From Bacteroidota bacterium (lineage in GTDB: Bacteria; Bacteroidota; Bacteroidia; Chitinophagales; Chitinophagaceae): 64,000 nt of DNA. The translations under genes were made by a program, and so were the position numbers. Location: assembly GCA_023430465.1 (NCBI GenBank), contig JAEZAM010000113.1, positions 20,795-84,794 of the forward strand, read 5' to 3'. Under the pieces are notes generated by a model. The model was not told the DNA's origin. It saw only the letters and a list, made by a program, of their open reading frames with translations, and ran no database searches. Below are positions 57,663-64,000 of the stretch, piece by piece (position 1 is the first letter of the stretch; every line of letters starts with the position of its first letter).

Positions 57663-58508
57663 ATGAACAGGAGAGATTACATATCAGCCGAATTGAATGA
57701 ACTGAATAGCAGCCTTGCCGGCTTTTCACCGGTCACGCCCTATACAGTTCCCCCGGCTTTTTTCCTTTCGTTCCCGGATAAAATGCTGGAACTCGCGCAA
57801 AGTCAGGTACAGGTCGAGCTGACCCAGGAATCGATCGGTCTTCCCGTTACCAATTTACCCATGACCGTTCCGGAAGGATATTTTGAAAACTTCCCTGGCC
57901 TTATGCTCGGTTTGGCAAAATCAGGTGAATCGGATGCTGCACGCGAGATCGAATCTTTATCGCCAATACTGAGTGGCCTTCGGCACAAGTCCACTTACGT
58001 GGTACCTGCGGATTATTTTGAGCAGTCCATCGATAGCGTTCAATCCGCCGCGGCGGAAATTGCCGGACTGTCTCCCTTGCTTGCGGGGCTTGACAAAAGC
58101 ATGCCTTACAAGGTGCCCCAGGGCTACTTTGAAAATCTTACTCTGCCCACAGCAAAACGCACAGCCACCGTTGTGAAAATGGGGGCCAGGAAATGGTTCC
58201 GCTATGCCGCCGCCGCCGTTATCACGGGATTGATCGCTACCATGTCCGTGGTGTTCATTAATTCCGGCATTGAAGAGCCCGGAAAAGACGGACAGGCCTG
58301 GATCCGAAAGAGCATGAAACAGGTCAGCACTGATGAACTCAATGAATTTGTTGCATTGACAGAAGAGCCGGTTGCAGAAGTGAAACCTGAAAATGCAAGA
58401 GAAATGCAGGCGCTGATGCAGGATGTCAGCGACCAGGAGATACAAAGCTTCCTGGCCGATGCGCAGGGCACTACTCCTGAGGACGACGATGAGCTAATTT
58501 TTAATTAA
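57663..58508 (+). CDS. Single-pass membrane protein with repeated VP-YFE motifs, putative anti-sigma factor
   Basis: The 281-residue product has a cytoplasmic N-terminal region of about 170 residues, one transmembrane helix (about 178-200) and a periplasmic tail rich in acidic residues. The N-terminal region carries four copies of a short motif: YTVPPAFFLSFPDKML, MTVPEGYFENFPGLML, YVVPADYFEQSIDSV and YKVPQGYFENLTLPT. No zinc-binding anti-sigma (ZAS) HxxxCxxC motif is present. Its position directly after the ECF gene (35 bases) suggests that it controls the sigma factor. The ATG at 57663 is chosen over a GTG two codons earlier. Confidence 0.65.
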   Translation: MNRRDYISAELNELNSSLAGFSPVTPYTVPPAFFLSFPDKMLELAQSQVQVELTQESIGLPVTNLPMTVPEGYFENFPGLMLGLAKSGESDAAREIESLSPILSGLRHKSTYVVPADYFEQSIDSVQSAAAEIAGLSPLLAGLDKSMPYKVPQGYFENLTLPTAKRTATVVKMGARKWFRYAAAAVITGLIATMSVVFINSGIEEPGKDGQAWIRKSMKQVSTDELNEFVALTEEPVAEVKPENAREMQALMQDVSDQEIQSFLADAQGTTPEDDDELIFN

Positions 58509-58511
58509 ACA

Positions 58512-58913
58512 ATGAAAAGACTTTTACTCATACTTACTTTATTTTTCTCCACCTCACTGATTGTCGGGGCACAGGAGGATGATGAACACGACAACGAAAA
58601 GATCCGGGACAAGATGAATGAATACATTCAGAAAAACCTGGACCTTTCAAAAGATGAAGCGAAGAAATTTACTCCTGTTTTCCTGGAATATTTCCGGGAG
58701 TGGAGACAAACTATCCGCGGCAACCGGGGCGACAAGCTTATACGTCAGCAGAAAGTGGTGGAGCTTCGCCTGAAATACCGGACCCAGTTCCGGGATGTAC
58801 TGGGTGAGCAGCGGGGTAATAAAGTATTTCCTTTACAGGACCTCTTCATTAAGGAACTGGCCGCCTTGCGACGAGATCGGTTAAAGACCGACAGGCGACC
58901 GAATCGTAGATAG
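58512..58913 (+). CDS. Small periplasmic Spy/CpxP-like protein
   Basis: The 133-residue product has a signal peptide (ending LIVGAQ), an acidic stretch and then long charged helices (NLDLSKDEAKKFTPVFLEYF, ending in an Arg-rich tail). The size, helical content and LSKDEAKKF-type motif resemble the Spy/CpxP or LTXXQ group of periplasmic stress proteins and repressor-like sensors. It begins three bases after the preceding gene, so it belongs to the ECF operon. Confidence 0.7.
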   Translation: MKRLLLILTLFFSTSLIVGAQEDDEHDNEKIRDKMNEYIQKNLDLSKDEAKKFTPVFLEYFREWRQTIRGNRGDKLIRQQKVVELRLKYRTQFRDVLGEQRGNKVFPLQDLFIKELAALRRDRLKTDRRPNRR

Positions 58914-58922
58914 ATCAGGCAG

Positions 58923-58949
58923 AACTCCCGTAACGGGAGTTTTGCTTTT
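58923..58949. terminator. Rho-independent terminator between convergent genes
   Basis: AACTCCCG and CGGGAGTT form a perfect eight-base stem with a three-base loop, followed by TTTGCTTTT. It follows the ECF operon and precedes the convergent hydrolase end. Confidence 0.88.
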
Positions 58950-58953
58950 AAGA

Positions 58954-59697
58954 CTATGCCCCAAACTTCCAGACAGGCGTTTTGACGTCATGGTAAAAGA
59001 GAAAAGTCCAGTTCTGCCGCTCTCCCTGCTCCCACCACTCTCTCCGCAACTCCATTGCCTTCTTCCCATCGTAGTCATATTTGGCGGAAAACCTGTGCTT
59101 CATCTGCTGTATCTGCGGCGCATCGTCCGCACCGAAAAAAATAATTTCACCCTCGTCTTCGATACGGAACACCTGGTGATAGGGCGAATGTGCGCCTGTC
59201 ACCTGGTAATAAATGTATTCATCGATGACACCATCGCCCTCCAGGAAATGAACAGACGAATTGTTTTGCAAACCCGTGAGTTCCTCCGGGATATAAGAAG
59301 CCGAACCTTTCCCCAAAGCAAATTCCAGCTCGGCCCGTTGTACAAAATATGTTGCTTGGGGAAATGAGAGCCGTTGCCCGAGCCCTTCCCGCTCCACACT
59401 GATCCCTCCCGAATGGTCTTTGTGGAGGTGAGAGAGTAATACTTTAGTGATCTCAGAAGGGTTGATACCTGCATCGACAAGATTCTGATGTAACTGCAGC
59501 TTACCGTCTTTTTCAAATCCAAGGCCGGTGTCAAGCAGCAATATGTCTTTTGACGTGATAACGACGAATGGCTGGATCTCGACCAGTAAACTTCCTGTCG
59601 GTCGGTCGTTCAACTGGTGAGCGCTTTCATCAAAGGGAACAAACTGCTTTGTCTTATCGATGGTAAAACTTCCTTCTGACAATGGTATGATCTTCAT
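58954..59697 (-). CDS. Metallo-beta-lactamase-fold hydrolase
   Basis: The 247-residue product contains the binuclear zinc motif LSHLHKDHSGG (HxHxDH), the upstream ILLLDTGLG strand and later ligands around VTGAHSPYHQVF and FFGADDAP. It lacks a signal peptide and is predicted to be cytoplasmic. The family includes lactonases, glyoxalases and RNases, and the substrate is not clear. It follows rodA with 46 bases between them on the same strand. The start at 59697 is chosen because the upstream extension overlaps rodA and lacks the fold. Confidence 0.85.
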   Translation of the reverse strand: MKIIPLSEGSFTIDKTKQFVPFDESAHQLNDRPTGSLLVEIQPFVVITSKDILLLDTGLGFEKDGKLQLHQNLVDAGINPSEITKVLLSHLHKDHSGGISVEREGLGQRLSFPQATYFVQRAELEFALGKGSASYIPEELTGLQNNSSVHFLEGDGVIDEYIYYQVTGAHSPYHQVFRIEDEGEIIFFGADDAPQIQQMKHRFSAKYDYDGKKAMELRREWWEQGERQNWTFLFYHDVKTPVWKFGA

Positions 59698-59743
59698 ATT
59701 AAGTCTTGATGCAGCATAACTGCACCACGAAGTTAAGCCCGCG

Positions 59744-61096
59744 TCAGCGCAAAACCATTTGCCTGTCTGCATCGAGACGTATCAGGATGAACAACAGGAC
59801 AGTGAATGTGAGCAAAGAAGTTCCACCATAGCTGATAAAGGGCAGAGGGATTCCAATAACCGGGGCCAGCCCGATGGTCATGGCAACGTTGATCCCGATG
59901 TGAAAAAAGAACACAGCCGCAACACCATATGCGTAGCAGCGGCTGAAAACGGAACGTTGACGTTCTGCAATGGTAACAATGCGGAACAGCAGCAGCAGGT
60001 AGACGGCCATCAGGATAAAACTGCCGATGAAACCAAAACCTTCACCGATGGTATCGAAGATAAAATCGGTGCGTTGCTCCGGTACAAATCCATAACGGGT
60101 CTGTGTGCCCTTGAGCAATCCCTTACCAAGCAGGCCGCCGGATCCAATGGCGATTTTGGACTGCTTCACATTGTAATCAGCGGTATTGGTCTGCTTCGTG
60201 CCGGGTGTTGTAACAGGGGGAGCTTCGCCGGGTTGAAGCTTCATGTACTCAGCCGGCACGTCCCGGCCGATGGTACTGTAAATACGTTCCACCTGGTGCT
60301 TTTGCAGAACATTTTTGAATATCATGGGCACGGCAAACCGTTGTATGCCCACACAGACCAGGCAAATCGCTGCGATCTTTACAAGCACGGTCCTGTCTCT
60401 GCGGATCTGCCTGCGATTGAGAAAGGCAACAAACAGTCCGAGACCAATGAGAATAAATGCAAGCGTATTTTTTTCCAGCAGCAGTGTAGCCACTACCAGC
60501 GCAGCTACGGCAAAGCCGATGACCAGTATTCCTGAAGGCAATCCCTCCCGATACATCACAAGGAAGAAGGCAAAGAATACCAGGGCAAGCCCTGTTTCTT
60601 TTTGCGCTATAGTGATGACGGCGGGGATTAGGGCTATCGCGGCCGCGATGATATGAGAGCGTGTCTTTGTAAAATCCGTATCCGGTCGCGATATGTATTT
60701 TGCCAGTGCCAGCGCAACGCAGATCTTGCAAAATTCTGCAGGCTGAAACTGGAACCCGCCCAGCTTGATGATGGATGAGGTGCCTTTTACGCTCGAACCG
60801 AATGGAAAAACCAGCAGCAATAAGAAGATACCCGCGGCATACCAGAGATTGGCCGTTGCCGAGAAAAATTTACTGTCTGTCAGGAGAATGAATAATCCTA
60901 GTACGAGTGCTATTCCAAAAAAGAAAAGCTGCTTACTATAGTCCGTCTTGAAGCCGATAAACGACTGGAAGATCGGATCGTCTTCCTTATAGGTCGCACC
61001 GAAGATGGCTGTGATCCCAATGCTCACAAGCAGGATGTATATCCATACGATACTCCAGTCAATACCTTTTGAAATAGCAGGATTGCGTTGGCTCAT
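59744..61096 (-). CDS. rodA: Rod-shape-determining peptidoglycan glycosyltransferase RodA
   Basis: RodA polymerises peptidoglycan glycan strands during cell elongation together with PBP2. The 450-residue product has about ten transmembrane helices and the SEDS signatures FQPAEFCKICVALAL, AIGSGGLLGKG and the C-terminal PFISYGGTSLL. It overlaps the end of mrdA by four bases, so the two proteins are made together. Confidence 0.95.
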   Translation of the reverse strand: MSQRNPAISKGIDWSIVWIYILLVSIGITAIFGATYKEDDPIFQSFIGFKTDYSKQLFFFGIALVLGLFILLTDSKFFSATANLWYAAGIFLLLLVFPFGSSVKGTSSIIKLGGFQFQPAEFCKICVALALAKYISRPDTDFTKTRSHIIAAAIALIPAVITIAQKETGLALVFFAFFLVMYREGLPSGILVIGFAVAALVVATLLLEKNTLAFILIGLGLFVAFLNRRQIRRDRTVLVKIAAICLVCVGIQRFAVPMIFKNVLQKHQVERIYSTIGRDVPAEYMKLQPGEAPPVTTPGTKQTNTADYNVKQSKIAIGSGGLLGKGLLKGTQTRYGFVPEQRTDFIFDTIGEGFGFIGSFILMAVYLLLLFRIVTIAERQRSVFSRCYAYGVAAVFFFHIGINVAMTIGLAPVIGIPLPFISYGGTSLLTFTVLLFILIRLDADRQMVLR

Positions 61097-63186
61097 GACT
61101 TGGTTGGGTTGACCGGGTTCTTCACTGTTTTTTGATTTTGCAGAACGAGCCAGGACACGGAAGGCTTTGGCGCTGGAATTTTTTTGGCGGGCATGGGCTG
61201 ATCTGCCGGGAGTTTATGCTTTACATATTTTCTCAGGTATGCGCTGTCGTTGGTCTTTTTAAACCACTCCACAGCGCGCAGCGAGTCTGTTTTGAACTGA
61301 AGCCGTTTAAAATACGCCGGCATCAGGTTGGTATTGGCAATGCGTTCTACATCCGCCTTACTTTTGGTTTGAAGCGTATCGTTTAGATATTTCTCGATCA
61401 TGATCCGCGCAATAGGTCCACCCCAGGTAGCGCCGTATCCCCCGTTCTGTACGCAGACGGCTATGGCGATCTTAGGATCATTCTTTGGTGCGAAGCAGAT
61501 GAACATGGAGTTGTTTGGCAGCTTTATGCGTCGGCCATCCAGCACTGTATAGGTCTCCGCGGTACCTGTCTTCGCACATACATCGATATTGGGTATCTGA
61601 GCAACCCTTGCCGTACCAAATTTCACCACATCATGCATCCCCTCAATAACTGCACGGTAAGCCGTGTCAGGAATACTCGTGAGTACATTATGACGGGTCC
61701 GGAATTTATTCATGATCACGGAATCCCTTGGCGTTTCTCCTTCGATGTTTTTTACAAAATGAGGAGTATAATAATATCCCTTGTTGGCAATGATGCAGGT
61801 GAAATTAGCGAGTTGTAACGGAGTTGCCTGCATCTTATCCTGGCCGATGCCGAGGGTCAGGTTAGTACAGGAACCCCAACTGCCGCGGTATTCTTTGTTA
61901 TAATCCGAGGTGTCGGGAATGAAACCGGTATTCTCACTTGGCAGATCGATACCCAGCCTGACACCCATGCCGAAATCATTCAGGTATTTGCGCCAGCGCA
62001 GGTAACCCTCTTTTACGTTGCCGTATTTAGGGTTGTCGACTGTGAGCCGATATATATGGGCATAGTAGGCGTTGCAGGAATTCGCGATAGATAGTCGCAG
62101 ATTGGCAGCGTGGCCGCCACCCGCGTGCGTACAGGCAGGCTTGCCATTGCCGCAAAGGTTGTATCGGCCACCGCAGGGAAATCCATAGGCAGGGGTTATC
62201 ACGCCTTCATCAAGGGCCACGAGTGCGCCTACGGGTTTGAAGGTAGAGCCCGGTTCATACCGGCCATTGATCGCGCGGTTGAGCATAGGGCCGGTGACGT
62301 CCAATGCCATGCGGCCATAGTTTTTGCTTTTAAATGGACCTGTCAGTTCGTTGGGATCGAAGTTCGGACCGGAAACCATCGAGAGTATCCCGCCCGTTTT
62401 AGGATCGATGGCCACTACCGCACCGACTTTGTTTGTCATCAGCTTTTCTGCCAGTTGCTGAAGTTCCACATCGATATAGGTGCGCAATCCCCGACCCGCA
62501 ATGGCCGCGGTATCAAAGATGCCGTTCTCGTAGCTACCCACCAGGCGGTTGTGGTTATCCTTGATCAGGTGCTGCACACCCCGTACCCCCATCAGCACGC
62601 CCTCGTAATAGGACTCCAGCCCGCTTTTGCCGATATAATCGCCCATGCGGTAAAAATTGTTGGATCGCTCGATATCCTTCGGACTCACTTCACTGATATA
62701 ACCAAGGATATGGGCACCCACATTGTAGGGATAGGTCCGTACGGGTCGTTCAACGAGTGCAAAACCAGGGAATCTCCAACTGTTTTCCTGGAACCGGACC
62801 TGCATCTGCGGGGTCAGCAGCGCCTGGAATACAGAGGGGTGAACGGCTTTGTTTTTAAAAATGGCGTCGTTGATCCGTTTTGAAAACTCCGCTACATCCA
62901 TCTCCATCAGCCGGCAAAATGCAGTCGTATCAAAATTCTTCACCTCGGCAGGAGTAACCATGAGGTCGAACATAATGGAATTATTGAGGATGGCATTGCC
63001 TTTTCGGTCATAGATGATGCCGCGTTCAGGGTAAACGATCTTGGGAAAAACGGCATTGTCCATCGCGAGCTGGCTGTATTTACCCGAGATCACCTGGAGG
63101 CTGAAAAGCTGGATGATGATGATGAGGAAGGATAGTAAAAAGATGAGACGTATTATACGGCTACGGGACTGGTTAAACACAGACAT
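61093..63186 (-). CDS. mrdA: Penicillin-binding protein 2 (elongasome transpeptidase)
   Basis: PBP2 cross-links peptidoglycan in cell elongation. The 697-residue product has one N-terminal transmembrane helix (about 11-30), a dimerisation or pedestal domain, and a transpeptidase domain with the three active-site motifs: GSTFKPV (nucleophile Ser), SNSCN region (SxN) and AKTGTAE (KTG). Its C-terminal tail is longer than that of E. coli PBP2. It heads an operon with rodA; mreC and mreD are not next to it in the visible sequence. Confidence 0.95.
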   Translation of the reverse strand: MSVFNQSRSRIIRLIFLLSFLIIIIQLFSLQVISGKYSQLAMDNAVFPKIVYPERGIIYDRKGNAILNNSIMFDLMVTPAEVKNFDTTAFCRLMEMDVAEFSKRINDAIFKNKAVHPSVFQALLTPQMQVRFQENSWRFPGFALVERPVRTYPYNVGAHILGYISEVSPKDIERSNNFYRMGDYIGKSGLESYYEGVLMGVRGVQHLIKDNHNRLVGSYENGIFDTAAIAGRGLRTYIDVELQQLAEKLMTNKVGAVVAIDPKTGGILSMVSGPNFDPNELTGPFKSKNYGRMALDVTGPMLNRAINGRYEPGSTFKPVGALVALDEGVITPAYGFPCGGRYNLCGNGKPACTHAGGGHAANLRLSIANSCNAYYAHIYRLTVDNPKYGNVKEGYLRWRKYLNDFGMGVRLGIDLPSENTGFIPDTSDYNKEYRGSWGSCTNLTLGIGQDKMQATPLQLANFTCIIANKGYYYTPHFVKNIEGETPRDSVIMNKFRTRHNVLTSIPDTAYRAVIEGMHDVVKFGTARVAQIPNIDVCAKTGTAETYTVLDGRRIKLPNNSMFICFAPKNDPKIAIAVCVQNGGYGATWGGPIARIMIEKYLNDTLQTKSKADVERIANTNLMPAYFKRLQFKTDSLRAVEWFKKTNDSAYLRKYVKHKLPADQPMPAKKIPAPKPSVSWLVLQNQKTVKNPVNPTKS

Positions 63187-63212
63187 AGGTCAACAACATG
63201 TATAATTGTGGT

Positions 63213-63224
63213 CCGATCGATCGG
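63213..63224. promoter_or_regulatory. CCGATCGATCGG palindrome upstream of mrdA
   Basis: A perfect 12-base palindrome lies 27 bases before the mrdA ATG. Role unknown; it could be a protein-binding site. Confidence 0.25.
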
Positions 63225-63413
63225 AATAGAGAAGTAGTAACACAAAGTACGAATTCAAACAGCCGCTTTCCAAATGTTTGAAATAATATATTTCCTAAAA
63301 TTCAGTTTCACGCAAAGACGCCAGGAAGGCAATACACATACGAATTTTGAAGCTAGATTTTTTGCGATTTCTTCCCTTCCTTTGCGAGGTTTGGGCATAG
63401 GGAACGGCGACAT

Positions 63414-63716
63414 CTACATTAAATGTACCTGAAAGCTCACTTTCGCGCCTAACGCCTGGAAGACTTTGAGGATCGTGTCGAGCCTGGCGTTTGTAATACT
63501 ATTTTCAATTTTGGATATCTGGGCTTTCTGGACACCTACGAGGATGCCCAGTTGCTCCTGCGTCATGTTTTTCTTCTGACGCGCTTCTTTGATAGCGTTT
63601 CCCAGTAATTCTATCCGGAGTTCCTCCTCGAAAACGTCGCGTCTTTTCGTGCCTTTCTTACCAATATGGCGATCGATCATTGTTTCCAGCGAAACAGTAT
63701 TGTTGTGCTTTGTCAT
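63414..63716 (-). CDS. HigA-like helix-turn-helix antitoxin
   Basis: The 100-residue product has an N-terminal extension (TKHNNTVSLETMIDRH) and a C-terminal XRE-type helix-turn-helix with MTQEQLGILVGVQKAQISK. It begins one base after the toxin stop codon, the toxin-first order of HigBA modules, and would bind and repress its own promoter as well as neutralise the toxin. The chosen start removes a leader that overlaps the toxin gene. Confidence 0.87.
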   Translation of the reverse strand: MTKHNNTVSLETMIDRHIGKKGTKRRDVFEEELRIELLGNAIKEARQKKNMTQEQLGILVGVQKAQISKIENSITNARLDTILKVFQALGAKVSFQVHLM

Positions 63717-63717
63717 A

Positions 63718-64000
63718 TCAGATGTTTTTCCCGTAGTAATATTTTGCCCGGATCCTTTCTGCTCTTGCAATATCGCTGGCAGGTGTTTTTTGCGTTTTTT
63801 TTAAGGAACCATGTGTTGCAACCACAACTGTAGGCAGAATTGATTTGTCCCAGAAAGCGAAAAGTCGGTATGCATTTGACTCATAGCGAGTCCGGAATTC
63901 CCAGATGTCTTCGGTAATTTTTTTGAACAGCTCCGGGTCATTCAGCACTTGTGCCTTCCGAATATTGTAATATATCTTCTCGCGTACCCTACCCCCTACC
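63718..64000 (-). CDS. HigB/RelE-type toxin (Gp49-like), 3' part only
   Basis: The frame stays open to the window edge, so the start lies outside. The visible 94 residues read KIYYNIRKAQ, then IWEFRTRYESNAYRLFAFWD and VVATHGSLKKTQKTP. These match the C-terminal part of the HigB/Gp49-like mRNA-cleaving toxins (the basic KKTQKTP segment is characteristic). It is followed directly by the HigA-like antitoxin gene. Confidence 0.85.
   Translation of the reverse strand, partial: VGGRVREKIYYNIRKAQVLNDPELFKKITEDIWEFRTRYESNAYRLFAFWDKSILPTVVVATHGSLKKTQKTPASDIARAERIRAKYYYGKNI

Noticed and set aside
59759..60535. 258-codon open frame on the plus strand
   Set aside because: Antisense to rodA; the Gln/Asp-rich translation is typical of the complement of membrane-protein codons.
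62110..62883. 257-codon open frame on the plus strand
   Set aside because: Antisense to mrdA, which has all active-site motifs.

Overview
The window looks like the chromosome of a member of the Bacteroidota, most likely a Chitinophagaceae relative. The evidence is seven large secreted proteins with type IX secretion system (T9SS) C-terminal sorting domains, three TonB-dependent receptors, a transketolase split into half-subunits, an F-type ATPase operon in the order a-c-b-delta-alpha, and promoters of the Bacteroidota type (TTG, 20 bases, TAnnTTTG). There is no prophage and no rRNA, tRNA or CRISPR array that I could see. The only transposase-like gene is a REP-associated tyrosine transposase (RAYT).

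1-34 kb, mostly envelope and secreted functions. A receptor fragment and greA end tail to tail, followed by a 2-hydroxyacid dehydrogenase and rsmA. From 2.5 to 20.3 kb lies a T9SS cargo region: an M14 carboxypeptidase, two glucose/sorbosone-dehydrogenase-like beta-propeller proteins and two approximately 1170-residue repeat proteins. The propellers and repeat proteins form two duplicated pairs on either side of pdxA. Then come an ABC exporter with a LolA-like partner, a regulator/TPR/TonB-receptor group, two tandem paralogous T9SS cargo proteins with matching promoters, and several small lipoproteins or hypothetical proteins.

34-43 kb, core energy and membrane functions. The ATP synthase operon (atpB, E, F, H, A; no atpG, D or C) is followed by an MsbA-like ABC exporter. 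Next is a REP-like repeat array beside the RAYT gene, then a secreted protein whose C-terminus resembles the caspase-type (clan CD) fold.

43.6-54.4 kb, a probable phosphate-response neighbourhood. It holds a PhoB-like regulator and PhoR-like kinase, an alkaline-phosphatase-superfamily enzyme, a secreted transglutaminase-like protein, a TonB receptor with a beta-helix lipoprotein, a DUF47/PhoU-like protein and a PiT phosphate transporter. Several upstream regions here carry direct repeats of a TnTTAmS-type heptamer spaced exactly 11 bases apart, resembling Pho boxes. The clearest set precedes the TonB receptor.

54.7-64 kb: galE, the C-terminal transketolase subunit, an ECF sigma operon with an unusual repeat-bearing membrane protein and a small periplasmic protein, a metallo-beta-lactamase-fold hydrolase, rodA-mrdA for cell elongation, and a HigBA-type toxin-antitoxin pair cut by the window edge. 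Intergenic DNA is rich in short repeats: heptamer ACTCCGC runs, CATCCAG arrays, a roughly 152-base triplication, and dispersed CGCAAAG motifs.
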